DNA from: Lysinibacillus parviboronicapiens
GTDB taxonomy: Bacteria; Bacillota; Bacilli; Bacillales_A; Planococcaceae
Direction of reading: 5' to 3'
DNA length: 64,000 nucleotides
NCBI RefSeq assembly: GCF_003049575.1
Contig: NZ_PYWI01000015.1
Location: 1-64,000 of the forward strand
Made by a program: the position numbers and the translations under genes. The notes under the pieces were generated by a model. That model was not told the origin of the DNA. It saw nothing but the letters and a program-made list of their open reading frames with translations, and did not search any database. Shown here piece by piece: positions 1 through 8,339 of this stretch (within the stretch, counting starts at the first letter, position 1; each line of letters opens with the position of its first letter).

Positions 1-84
1 AAAGACGATGAGGTAGATAGGTTCGAGGTGGAAGTGTGGTGACACATGGAGCTGACGAATACTAATCGATCGAGGACTTAACCA
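1..84 (+). rRNA. 23S rRNA, 3' end (partial)
   Basis: The first 84 bases match the conserved 3' end of bacillar 23S rRNA, finishing with the typical GAGGACTTAACC end. The 5' part lies outside the window. The 5S gene follows after about 66 bases, the normal rrn order. Confidence 0.93.
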
Positions 85-150
85 AAATGTTTGAAACATT
101 CAATGCACCGTTTATCCAGTTTTGAAATAATAAGTTCTTTTAACTAAATA

Positions 151-269
151 AGTGAAGTGATGATGGCAAAGAGGTCACACCCGTTCCCATACCGAACACG
201 GAAGTTAAGCTCTTTAGCGCCGATGGTAGTTGGGGGCTTCCCCCTGCGAGAGTAGGACGTCGCTTCGCT
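151..269 (+). rRNA. 5S rRNA
   Basis: It contains the conserved 5S core (GAGGTCACACCCGTTCCC, then CCGAACACGGAAGTTAAG) and the GAGAGTAGGACG segment. The ends (AGTGAAGTGA near 151 and TCGCTTCGCT near 260) pair as helix I, which sets the approximate boundaries. Confidence 0.95.
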
Positions 270-281
270 TATTTTTTATGT

Positions 282-357
282 GGAGGATTAGCTCAGCTGG
301 GAGAGCATCTGCCTTACAAGCAGAGGGTCGGCGGTTCGAGCCCGTCATCCTCCACCA
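282..357 (+). tRNA. tRNA-Val (UAC)
   Basis: Cloverleaf with a GGAGGAT/ATCCTCC acceptor stem, anticodon loop CTTACAA and encoded CCA. First tRNA after the 5S gene. Confidence 0.96.
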
Positions 358-362
358 TTTTT

Positions 363-438
<76 letters not shown>

Positions 439-447
439 TGTATTGCC

Positions 448-531
448 GGAGGGGTAGCGAAGTGGCTAAACGCGGCGGACTGTAAATCCGCTCCTTAGGG
501 TTCGGCGGTTCGAATCCGTCCCCCTCCACCA
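448..531 (+). tRNA. tRNA-Tyr (GUA)
   Basis: Class II tRNA of 84 nt with a long variable arm; anticodon loop CTGTAAA; acceptor GGAGGGG/CCCCTCC; encoded CCA. Confidence 0.96.
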
Positions 532-544
532 GTTTTTAATTCAT

Positions 545-618
545 AGGGGCATAGTTCAACGGTAGAATAGAGGTCTCCAAAACCTTTGGTGTGGGTTCGA
601 TTCCTACTGCCCCTGCCA
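545..618 (+). tRNA. tRNA-Trp (CCA)
   Basis: Acceptor AGGGGCA/TGCCCCT, anticodon loop CTCCAAA, 74 nt with encoded CCA; close to the known Bacillus tRNA-Trp. Confidence 0.95.
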
Positions 619-629
619 ATTAATTTCAT

Positions 630-706
630 GGCGGTTGTGGCGAAGTGGTTAACGCACCTGATTGTGGTTCAGGCATTCGTGGGTTCGATTCCCATCAGTC
701 GCCCCA
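630..706 (+). tRNA. tRNA-His (GUG)
   Basis: Anticodon loop TTGTGGT. The extra 5' G of tRNA-His is present; acceptor GGCGGTT/AGTCGCC; CCA encoded. Confidence 0.95.
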
Positions 707-796
707 TTTTAGAATATTGCAAGTTGTAAGCCAATGAATTTTGATTTATTATAAAAAGGTTCAGGTCTACAAAATCCACCATTTATATATTGTTAC

Positions 797-889
797 GGAG
801 GTATACCCAAGTCTGGCTGAAGGGATCGGTCTTGAAAACCGACAGGCGGGTAACACCGCGCGGGGGTTCGAATCCCTCTACCTCCTCCA
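797..889 (+). tRNA. tRNA-Ser (UGA)
   Basis: Class II tRNA of 93 nt with a long variable arm; anticodon loop CTTGAAA; acceptor GGAGGTA/TACCTCC; CCA encoded. Confidence 0.95.
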
Positions 890-1057
890 ATTTATATTTT
901 ATAAATGGTGTTCTAAAAGCTCGGTATAAATAATATTGTCGTGGGGTGGAGCAAATCGCAATACGAAGATTGCGATTAACGTCGACGCAAGCAAAGCGTG
1001 GAAGACGTCATCTTACATTAAGCGTATCATCATGTTATTTATAACGATTCATATTAT
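890..1057 (+). other. tRNA-cluster spacer with a tRNA-fMet 5' fragment
   Basis: This 168-bp spacer is unusually long for the cluster. Positions about 932-953 repeat, with two or three changes, the upstream context and first bases of the initiator tRNA that starts at 1058 (shared core GGGGTGGAGCA). After that the likeness stops and unrelated sequence follows. It looks like a partial duplication or a disrupted tRNA copy. I see no complete cloverleaf and no gene here. Confidence 0.5.
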
Positions 1058-1132
<75 letters not shown>

Positions 1133-1135
1133 AAT

Positions 1136-1211
1136 GGTCCCGTGGTGTAGCGGTTAACATGCCTGCCTGTCACGCAGGAGATCGCCGGTTCGATCCCGGT
1201 CGGGACCGCCA
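1136..1211 (+). tRNA. tRNA-Asp (GUC)
   Basis: Acceptor GGTCCCG/CGGGACC, anticodon loop CTGTCAC, encoded CCA. Confidence 0.96.
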
Positions 1212-1347
1212 TTTTTATAATAAGAGATTCATGATAAGCAAAAAGATTGAAGAAGCAAACGAGTGCATGAAGGAGCGTACTTACAGTATGTGACTGAATA
1301 AACGAGACTGGCTGATAAAGATATTTGCAGCTTAGCATGGAACGTAT

Positions 1348-1423
1348 GGGTCAGTAGCTCAGTTGGTAGAGCATTAGATTGAAGCTCTAAGTGTCGGCGG
1401 TTCGATTCCGTCCTGACCCACCA
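1348..1423 (+). tRNA. tRNA-Phe (GAA)
   Basis: Anticodon loop TTGAAGC, acceptor GGGTCAG/CTGACCC, encoded CCA. A 136-bp spacer without a recognisable gene precedes it. Confidence 0.95.
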
Positions 1424-1426
1424 TAT

Positions 1427-1500
1427 GCGGGTGTAGTTTAATGGTAAAACCTCAGCCTTCCAAGCTGATGTCGTGAGTTCGATTCTCATCACCCGCTCCA
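1427..1500 (+). tRNA. tRNA-Gly (UCC)
   Basis: Anticodon loop CTTCCAA, acceptor GCGGGTG/CACCCGC, 74 nt, encoded CCA. Confidence 0.96.
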
Positions 1501-1504
1501 AATG

Positions 1505-1581
<77 letters not shown>

Positions 1582-1585
1582 TTAT

Positions 1586-1662
1586 TCCGAAGTAGCTCAG
1601 TTGGTAGTAGCACCTGACTGTTAATCAGGTTGTCGCAGGTTCGAGTCCTGCCTTCGGAGCCA
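1586..1662 (+). tRNA. tRNA-Asn (GUU)
   Basis: Anticodon loop CTGTTAA, acceptor TCCGAAG/CTTCGGA, encoded CCA. Confidence 0.95.
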
Positions 1663-1663
1663 T

Positions 1664-1735
1664 GGCCCCTTGGTCAAGCGGTTAAGACACCGCCCTTTCA
1701 CGGCGGTAACACGGGTTCGAATCCCGTAGGGGTCA
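1664..1735 (+). tRNA. tRNA-Glu (UUC), CCA not encoded
   Basis: Anticodon loop CTTTCAC and acceptor GGCCCCT/AGGGGTC. The gene is followed by TCA instead of CCA, so the 3' end must be finished by tRNA nucleotidyltransferase, unlike the other twelve tRNAs here. It is the last tRNA before the terminator. Confidence 0.94.
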
Positions 1736-1737
1736 TC

Positions 1738-1775
1738 AAGCATGTAGCATGTTGTTGCTATATGCTTTTTTTTGA
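1738..1775 (+). terminator. Terminator of the rRNA-tRNA operon
   Basis: A 12-bp stem (AAGCATGTAGCA with TGCTATATGCTT, one G-U pair) with a 6-nt loop is followed by a T tract. It starts three bases after tRNA-Glu. Confidence 0.92.
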
Positions 1776-2024
1776 TTTTTTTGTGTCCTACGTGAGTTTA
1801 CGCCTACAGTTATAGATTGTAGAGGGGTATAACAATCTTTTTCATCATTCTTTAATAGAGATAAAGTCTAAGATTTTATAGTGGCAAAAATATAATTGAA
1901 AAAAGTATGAGCTTAAATTTGAACAAAGTATTTCATATATGCAATATGTATGTTTTCTAGTAGATTTTTTCATGGTGAATCCTGTGCCATTGTTCTAATA
2001 TGAGAATAGATGGAGGAAATCGAC

Positions 2025-3071
2025 ATGAATTTACTAGAGGTACAGCGGTTTTTAGCACTTTATCAATCAGAACAAAATGAGTCCGAAACATGGCTGGCAA
2101 ATAGATTACAACAGGTGGAATCTGAAGGGGAGTATAACCCGACAACAGAAGAATTAGTTTTTGGAGCACGGGTAGCATGGCGTAACAGTAATAAATGCAT
2201 TGGTCGTTTATTTTGGCAATCGCTACATGTTGTTGATGCACGGGATATCTTAGATGAGCAGTCCATTTTTGAAACTTTGCTGGCACATATTCAGTATGCA
2301 ACAAATGATGGGAAAATCCGTCCGACAATTACGGTGTTTGCACCAGAACGTGTGCGTATATGGAATCATCAGCTTATTCGTTATGCAGGCTATGAAACGC
2401 AAGAGGGAATCGTTGGTGATTCACATTCTATCGCTTTCACAAAAATATGCAAATCGCTAGGCTGGCAAGGTGAGGGAACAGCGTTTGATGTATTGCCCCT
2501 GATTGTGCAAGTAGATCAGCGAACACCACAATTATTTACAATCCCACCTGAATATATTTTAGAAGTCCCTATTCGTCATCCACAATATTCAAAGGTCGAG
2601 GCGCTTGACTTAAAATGGTATGCTGTACCAATTATATCGAGCATGCGCTTTCAGATGGCAGGAATTGATTTTCAAGCGGCACCATTTAATGGCTGGTATA
2701 TGGGCACAGAGATTGGTGCACGCAATTTAGCCGATCACGATCGCTATAACATGCTACCAGCAATAGCAGAAATATTTGGGTTGGATATGACAAAGCAGGT
2801 ATCACTATGGAGAGATCGTGCATTAGTTGAGTTGAATATTGCAGTGCTGCATTCCTTTAAAGAAGACGGCGTTAGCATAGTGGATCATCACACGGCAGCA
2901 CAACAGTTTAAGCTATTTGAAGAAGCAGAAGAGAAGGCAGGACGAGAGCTAACAGGTAATTGGGCATGGCTAATTCCGCCACTATCGCCCGCTGCAACAC
3001 ATATCTTTCATAAGCCTTTCGTCAATGTTTACAATACGCCAAACTATTTTTATCAGAAGCCCCCTTACTGA
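2025..3071 (+). CDS. nos: Bacterial nitric oxide synthase, oxygenase domain
   Basis: A haem-thiolate enzyme that oxidises L-arginine to NO and citrulline; bacterial forms have only the oxygenase domain and borrow electrons from cellular flavodoxin or reductases. The 348-residue length fits bacterial NOS. The WRNSNKCIGR motif carries the haem-ligating Cys58, and WYMGTEIGARN carries the Glu (about 229) that binds the arginine guanidinium. The ATG at 2025 is chosen because GGAGGA ends 7 bases upstream; an earlier in-frame ATG at 2010 would place that site inside the gene. It is a single gene with its own terminator. In bacilli NO from this enzyme protects against oxidative stress and some antibiotics. 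Confidence 0.96.
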   Translation: MNLLEVQRFLALYQSEQNESETWLANRLQQVESEGEYNPTTEELVFGARVAWRNSNKCIGRLFWQSLHVVDARDILDEQSIFETLLAHIQYATNDGKIRPTITVFAPERVRIWNHQLIRYAGYETQEGIVGDSHSIAFTKICKSLGWQGEGTAFDVLPLIVQVDQRTPQLFTIPPEYILEVPIRHPQYSKVEALDLKWYAVPIISSMRFQMAGIDFQAAPFNGWYMGTEIGARNLADHDRYNMLPAIAEIFGLDMTKQVSLWRDRALVELNIAVLHSFKEDGVSIVDHHTAAQQFKLFEEAEEKAGRELTGNWAWLIPPLSPAATHIFHKPFVNVYNTPNYFYQKPPY

Positions 3072-3078
3072 ATAGAAC

Positions 3079-3114
3079 AGGCAGCACATCAGAAGCACAT
3101 GAGCTGCCTTTTTT
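3079..3114 (+). terminator. Terminator after nos
   Basis: The stem AGGCAGC/GCTGCCT is followed by TTTTTTATTT. On the other strand the hairpin lacks a clear T tract, so it mainly serves nos. Confidence 0.8.
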
Positions 3115-3116
3115 AT

Positions 3117-4322
3117 TTAATTCACATATTCATTCTTAGATGCTCTCATAGAGCAGAAGAAGAGTAGTAATGCCACCACAACGAAGAGCCAGCCAGCGAT
3201 GTTCCAGCCTCCAAATAAATCATGCAGATAACCAAATAAGATTGGTCCAACTGCTGCTAGTAAATAACCAATAGATTGTGCAAAGCCAGATAAATCAGCT
3301 GCTTCGTAGGCCGTGCGTGTACGTAGAGTGAAAAACATCATGGCTAACGCAAATGAAGCTCCCCCGGCTAAGCCAAGAAGCATCATCCAAAGAACTGCAA
3401 GACTTGTCCATTCCATTACTAAACCAATAAAGCCAATAACATAAAACACTGTAAAAATTATGACAAGAGGACGTTGGGATTTCATTTTGCTTGCAATAAT
3501 AGGTACAACTAGCGCCATAGGTATCTGTGAAAACTGCATTGTTGAAAACATCCAGCCAGCACGATCGGCAGCGAGTCCTTGGGCAATATAAATTTCAGGT
3601 ATCCATGCCGCCGTTGTATAAAATATGAGTGATTGTAACCCCATTGCCCCCGTTACAGCCCAAGTTACCGGTGATTTCCATAATGGTATACGCGCTTTCG
3701 TAGATACGAAAGCAACTTCGGGTTTATTCGATTTTAATTGTGGTATCCAAACTATAATGGTAAAGACAACTAGAATAAGAGCTATTGCGAGAGCTCCTTG
3801 CCAACCAAGAAAAGAATTGGCTACTGGATAACTAACACCAGCCCCTACACCTGCTGACAGGTTCATAGACACTGTGAAGAATGCCATTAGTAAACCGACG
3901 TGGTAAGGAAATTTCAGTTTCAGTAAACCTGGTATAAGCACATTACCAAAAGAAATCGCAACCCCAATTAGTACGGTTCCGAGAACGAGTAGTGCAGTTG
4001 TACCAAGGGATCGAGTGATAATGCCAAATGCTAATAAAATTGTTGATAAAAACAATGTCAATTCTAAACCTAATTTGCGTGCAACGACTGGGGCAAATGG
4101 TGATATAATCGCAAACGCTAGTAATGGAATTGTTGTCAAAAAGCCGGCGAGTACGTTGGAAATGCCAAGGCCTTCACGAATGAAGGAAATAATTGGACCA
4201 ACGACAGTTAGTGGCATCCGTAGTGTAGAAGCTATAAAAATAACACCAATGACAAGTAATAGCGTTTTTCCCTTCCAGCTAATTTTTTTGCTAGGATAAG
4301 TAGCATGTTCATTAGTTGCCAA
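3117..4322 (-). CDS. MFS transporter, CynX/NimT type
   Basis: A 401-residue, 12-helix major facilitator protein. The N-terminal STLRMPLTVVGPIISFI stretch is typical of the CynX/NimT (cyanate or 2-nitroimidazole transporter) branch, which includes B. subtilis YycB. The substrate cannot be told from sequence. The start is TTG: AAGGAGG lies 7 bases upstream and there is no nearer ATG. Convergent with nos; upstream it faces the lysine riboswitch region of lysP, so it probably has its own promoter in 4323-4440. Confidence 0.85.
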   Translation of the reverse strand: MATNEHATYPSKKISWKGKTLLLVIGVIFIASTLRMPLTVVGPIISFIREGLGISNVLAGFLTTIPLLAFAIISPFAPVVARKLGLELTLFLSTILLAFGIITRSLGTTALLVLGTVLIGVAISFGNVLIPGLLKLKFPYHVGLLMAFFTVSMNLSAGVGAGVSYPVANSFLGWQGALAIALILVVFTIIVWIPQLKSNKPEVAFVSTKARIPLWKSPVTWAVTGAMGLQSLIFYTTAAWIPEIYIAQGLAADRAGWMFSTMQFSQIPMALVVPIIASKMKSQRPLVIIFTVFYVIGFIGLVMEWTSLAVLWMMLLGLAGGASFALAMMFFTLRTRTAYEAADLSGFAQSIGYLLAAVGPILFGYLHDLFGGWNIAGWLFVVVALLLFFCSMRASKNEYVN

Positions 4323-4425
4323 AATAAGTCCTCCTTGAATTAAAACAATAATAATTCGAACAACTATACCACTTTACCACATTATTAAAAATAGTAGAAA
4401 ATTCTTAAAATATTGAATACTACTA

Positions 4426-4455
4426 TTGTTATTGAAATGTCTAAGGTCGTATGAT
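4426..4455 (+). promoter_or_regulatory. Possible sigma-A promoter of the lysP leader
   Basis: TTGTTA and TATGAT separated by 18 bases lie about 50 bases before the lysine riboswitch. The -35 match is modest. Confidence 0.5.
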
Positions 4456-4504
4456 AAACTGAGTAGCATCATAAATTTAATAATTATATGCCTCATGTTT
4501 GTAT

Positions 4505-4675
4505 TGAGGTAGAGGTCGCGGTGTTTAAAAGTATGCTAACGGAAATGACAAGCATTAAAGATGTTAGCTGAAAGGAAATACCGCCGAAGTGTGAGGGGAC
4601 TTGAAAACCTCATGCTGGGGCTGTTTCCGAAAGGAACAGAACTGTCACGTTGGAATGACGTGTTGCGCTATCATT
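4505..4675 (+). ncRNA. Lysine riboswitch (L box)
   Basis: The conserved blocks of the lysine aptamer occur in order: GAGGTAGAGGTCGCG at the 5' end, a GGAAATACCGCCGAAGTG block, GGGGACTTGAAAACC, GCTGGGGCTGTTTCCGAA and ACTGTCACGTT, ending GCGCTATC. A terminator hairpin follows at 4699 and the downstream gene is a lysine permease. The arrangement fits a transcriptional OFF switch in which bound lysine favours termination. Confidence 0.95.
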
Positions 4676-4698
4676 TGAAAGAACTGGGGATTAACTTA

Positions 4699-4738
4699 GC
4701 CATCACAACGTTCATACGTTTATGTGATGGCGTTTTTT
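4699..4738 (+). terminator. Riboswitch-controlled terminator
   Basis: The stem GCCATCACA/TGTGATGGC, with an inner AACG/CGTT extension, is followed by seven T. It lies between the lysine aptamer and lysP. Confidence 0.92.
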
Positions 4739-4912
4739 TATTTCTTTACGGTAGGTATGTGATTACCTACTGACTAAAGTAGAATCTCCGCTGACTGATA
4801 GGTACGCATTTTACTGTACCTAATTCGCCAATGTTATGATGTGCGAACACAATGGGTACAATTACGTCGAGGTGAATATGAGTACCTCTTATAAAAGGAA
4901 GGAAGCTTTAAC

Positions 4913-6376
4913 GTGAGTGAAATAAAAGTTAATCAGCTTGGACATAAACCGCCAAAGCTAAAAAAAGAATTAAAAAGTCGTCATATAACAATGATTTCGC
5001 TAGGCGGCACAATTGGTACTGGACTATTTTTGGCAAGTGGTGGTGCCATTGCACAGGCAGGCCCTGGTGGCGCACTACTTGCTTACGCCTTAATCGGTAT
5101 TATGGTGTATTTTTTAATGACAAGCCTAGGGGAAATGGCTGCCTACATGCCATCCTCGGGTTCGTTTAGTACGTATGCCAGTAAATTTGTAGATCCAGCA
5201 CTAGGTTTTGCACTTGGTTGGAATTACTGGTATAACTGGGCCATTACGATCGCAGCAGAAATTGCAGCTGTCTCACTAATCATGAAATACTGGTTCCCAG
5301 ATAGCTCGTCAGCACTTTGGACAGTATTGTTTATTGCTATAGTACTATCATTTAACCTTCTATCAGTAAAAAGCTACGGTGAGAGTGAATATTGGTTTGC
5401 AATGATAAAGGTTGCAACGGTTATTATCTTCATTATTGTCAGTATTCTGATGATATTTGGTATTTTGGGCGGGCAAGCACCCGTCGGCTTCACGAATTTC
5501 TTCATTAGTGATGGGCCTTTCCATGGTGGCTTCCTTGCTACATTTGGTATTTTCTTAGCAGCGGGATTCTCGTTCCAAGGGACAGAGCTACTTGGTATTA
5601 CGGCTGGGGAAACAGATGACCCAGGGAAAAATATTCCTAAAGCAGTGAAATCTGTGTTCTGGCGTATTATCTTATTCTATATTTTAGCGATTGCAGCCAT
5701 TGGGATGCTTATTCCGTTTACAGATGCACGTTTACTATCTGAAGACATTGCAGTCTCTCCATTTACACTAGTATTTGATCGATTAGGTATCGCCTTTGCA
5801 GCTTCACTGATGAATGCCATTATTTTAACAGCTATGCTATCAGCGGGAAATTCAGGGCTCTATGCGTCATCGCGTATGCTATGGCAATTAGCTGTTGATG
5901 GACATGCACCGAAAGTCTTCATGAAGTTAAGTCGCCGTGGAATACCAATTTATGCTTTAATGGCGACATTAGCAGTAGGCAGTCTTGCGTTTCTAGCGTC
6001 CTTTTTTGGTGATGGGGTTGTCTATATATGGCTGCTTAATGCCTCGGGTATGTCAGGCTTTATCGCATGGCTCGGTATCGCCTATAGCCACTACCGTTTC
6101 CGTAGAGCTTTCGAGGCTCAAGGTCTAGATTCGAAATTACTACCCTATAAAGCGAAGCTATATCCATTTGGTCCGATTTTTGCCTTTACAGTGTGTATGA
6201 TTGTTGTAGTCGGTCAAAACTACACAGCCTTTACAGGTGAAACAATTGACTGGTATGGCATACTGGTTTCATATATTGGAATACCGCTGTTTTTAGCATT
6301 ATGGATTGGCTTTAAAGTAAAAAATAAAACGAAAATGATTCCACTTAAGGATTGTGATTTGAACGTGGAAAAATAG
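4913..6376 (+). CDS. lysP: Lysine-specific permease (APC family)
   Basis: A 487-residue, 12-helix amino acid permease. The N-terminal block (RHITMISLGGTIGTGLF) and the GFSFQGTELLGITAGE segment are typical of the AAT/LysP branch of the APC superfamily, which imports basic amino acids by proton symport. The lysine riboswitch just upstream identifies lysine as the substrate better than homology alone. The GTG start at 4913 follows a GGAAGGAAG site. The long leader (about 450 bases) is explained by the riboswitch. Monocistronic, with a terminator at 6384. Confidence 0.94.
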   Translation: MSEIKVNQLGHKPPKLKKELKSRHITMISLGGTIGTGLFLASGGAIAQAGPGGALLAYALIGIMVYFLMTSLGEMAAYMPSSGSFSTYASKFVDPALGFALGWNYWYNWAITIAAEIAAVSLIMKYWFPDSSSALWTVLFIAIVLSFNLLSVKSYGESEYWFAMIKVATVIIFIIVSILMIFGILGGQAPVGFTNFFISDGPFHGGFLATFGIFLAAGFSFQGTELLGITAGETDDPGKNIPKAVKSVFWRIILFYILAIAAIGMLIPFTDARLLSEDIAVSPFTLVFDRLGIAFAASLMNAIILTAMLSAGNSGLYASSRMLWQLAVDGHAPKVFMKLSRRGIPIYALMATLAVGSLAFLASFFGDGVVYIWLLNASGMSGFIAWLGIAYSHYRFRRAFEAQGLDSKLLPYKAKLYPFGPIFAFTVCMIVVVGQNYTAFTGETIDWYGILVSYIGIPLFLALWIGFKVKNKTKMIPLKDCDLNVEK

Positions 6377-6383
6377 CTAATGG

Positions 6384-6431
6384 AGCTATCCTGTAAGTCA
6401 TTGTAAAATGGCTAATAGGATAGCTTTTTTA
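6384..6431 (+). terminator. Terminator after lysP
   Basis: A perfect 9-bp stem AGCTATCCT/AGGATAGCT is followed by TTTTTT. Confidence 0.85.
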
Positions 6432-6569
6432 GTAGTAAATAAAATAATCTTAAATTTTTTTAATATGGTAAGGTATTATAGATACGGAAGGTTAAATAGA
6501 CATTTGTTTAGATATGATCTGTTTATTATACATAAAAAGTTTCTCTTAAGAAGAGAAGAGGTGCACATT

Positions 6570-7262
6570 ATGCAAAAACATATATTACTAGTAGAAGACG
6601 ATGAAGCCATCCGAGAAATGGTGGAAAAATTTTTATTGATGGAGGGATTTGTCGTTTCCTCTGTTTCAAATGGTGAAGAAGCTGTACAACAATGTTTAAG
6701 TACTTCGTTTGATTTAGTCATTTTGGATATTATGATACCAAAACTTGATGGATTAGAAGTTTTAAAGATTATTCGTCAGCAAGAGGCACTTCCAATTATT
6801 ATTATGTCTGCAAAAGATAGTGATGTCGATAAAGCGCTAGGATTAGGGTTGGGAGCAGACGATTATATTGCAAAGCCATTTTCAATGTTGGAGTTTTCAG
6901 CGAGGGTAAAAGCGGCGATTAGACGAGCGACCAAGTATTCGAATCAGATTGAAGAAAAGCAAGATGTATTAATCGTCGGTGATTTATCAATTAATGTAAC
7001 TAATTTTTCAGTTGAAAAAAATTAGCAAATAGTAAAACTTACCTCAAAGGAGTTTGGAATTTTAAAGCTGTTTGCCACAAATCGTAATCGAGTATTTACA
7101 AAGCAGCAAATCTATCAGCAGATTTGGAATGATGAATATTATGGTGATGAAAATATTATCAATGTCCATATAAGAAGGCTACGAGAAAAAATTGAAGATG
7201 ATCCATCCAATCCCCAATATATTAAGACATTATGGGGAATTGGCTATAAGTTAGAAGGTTGA
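6570..7262 (+). pseudogene. OmpR-type response regulator with in-frame amber stop
   Basis: Codons 1-151 encode a full receiver domain (acidic pair at 10-11, phosphoacceptor Asp53, Lys in IAKPF) and the start of a winged-helix domain. Codon 152 is TAG (7023-7025). With no frame change the sequence runs on after it (QIVKLTSKEFGILKLF... to WGIGYKLEG) through a complete OmpR/PhoB DNA-binding domain and stops at 7262, 230 codons in all. One base change therefore separates this from an intact regulator. The ATG at 6570 has an AGAGGTG site. The next gene is its histidine kinase, then an ABC transporter, as in BceRS/BcrRS-type peptide antibiotic resistance modules. Without the DNA-binding domain the system should be uncoupled, unless the codon is suppressed or is a sequencing error. 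Confidence 0.85.
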
Positions 7263-7266
7263 TTGT

Positions 7267-8202
7267 ATGGTTTTGTTGTTATCTATGATTATTGTATTAC
7301 TCATTGGGATTATTGGTTTTCAGGTCAAAGAAAAGAAAAAACAAAATGCTACTATTTATTACATGCATAATAAGCTGCAATCAATAATGACTGAACAAAC
7401 AAATGAGAAAATTTTAGTTTCGACGACGAATAGTGAAATAAAACAATTACTGAATGCCATGAATACATTACTGAATCATAATCAAAGAATATTGGCCACG
7501 CATCGAAAAATGGAAGGTTCTATGAAAAAGATGCTTGCTAATATTTCACATGATCTCAAAACACCACTGACAGTAGTCCTAGGCTATATTGAGATACTTC
7601 AACTAGACAAGCCAATCAGCAATGACGAGCGGCAAAGATTGCTGGCAGGTGTTCATACAAAAACACTGGAGGTATTGTGCATTATTCATTCCTTTTTCGA
7701 TCTTGCTAAAATTGAAGCGGGCGATACCGATTATCCTATAACCAAAATAAATGTAAGTGAAATATGTAGAAAAAATATCCTCTCATTATACGATTTAGTG
7801 ACGTCAAAGGGGCTAGAAATTGACATTGATATTCCAGAAAAACCAATTTTTGCACTTGGTAATGAGGAAGCGCTAGATAGAATATTGAACAATTTACTGT
7901 CCAATGCACTTGCTTATGGCGCAGAAGGAAATATGATTGGAATAGTTGTAAGAAAGGATAGTGCAAATATTTATATAGACGTTTGGGATCGTGGGAAGGG
8001 GATCAATGAATACCAAGCTGATTATGTTTTTGAAAGAATGTATACACTTGAAGATTCAAGAAATAAATCATTTCAAGGGAGTGGGCTTGGCTTAACGATA
8101 ACGAAGCGACTTGTAGAAATAATGAATGGCTCCATTCATCTTTCAAGTATCCCCTATGAGAAAACAATTTTTACTGTTTCTTTAAAAAGAATGACATATT
8201 AA
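7267..8202 (+). CDS. Sensor histidine kinase of peptide-antibiotic type
   Basis: A 311-residue kinase with a single N-terminal membrane segment (residues 1-19) and no real extracytoplasmic domain. The H box is ISHDLKTPL (His95), with N box NNLLSNALAYG and G boxes DRGKGI and GSGLGLTI. Intramembrane-sensing kinases of this build usually take their signal from a partner ABC transporter, which fits the two genes downstream. It starts four bases after the regulator stop, so the pair was co-translated. A terminator follows at 8211. Confidence 0.9.
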   Translation: MVLLLSMIIVLLIGIIGFQVKEKKKQNATIYYMHNKLQSIMTEQTNEKILVSTTNSEIKQLLNAMNTLLNHNQRILATHRKMEGSMKKMLANISHDLKTPLTVVLGYIEILQLDKPISNDERQRLLAGVHTKTLEVLCIIHSFFDLAKIEAGDTDYPITKINVSEICRKNILSLYDLVTSKGLEIDIDIPEKPIFALGNEEALDRILNNLLSNALAYGAEGNMIGIVVRKDSANIYIDVWDRGKGINEYQADYVFERMYTLEDSRNKSFQGSGLGLTITKRLVEIMNGSIHLSSIPYEKTIFTVSLKRMTY

Positions 8203-8210
8203 GCAACTCT

Positions 8211-8245
8211 GCTTGTAGAGCTGATAATGCTCTACAGGCTTTTCT
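8211..8245 (+). terminator. Terminator after the histidine kinase
   Basis: An 11-bp stem GCTTGTAGAGC/GCTCTACAGGC (one G-U pair) is followed by TTTTCTT. The ABC genes downstream would then need their own promoter in about 8250-8320, consistent with a target promoter of the two-component system. Confidence 0.8.
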
Positions 8246-8339
8246 TCTGCATTTAAGAAATAAGTAAGAATTGAGTAATAAAATAGAGAGTTTTACTTTT
8301 TATAATAAAGAAAGACACATACTTAGGGGGGATTTAAAA

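Noticed and set aside
4561..4773. 70-residue reading frame on + strand
   Set aside because: It lies entirely inside the lysine riboswitch and its terminator.
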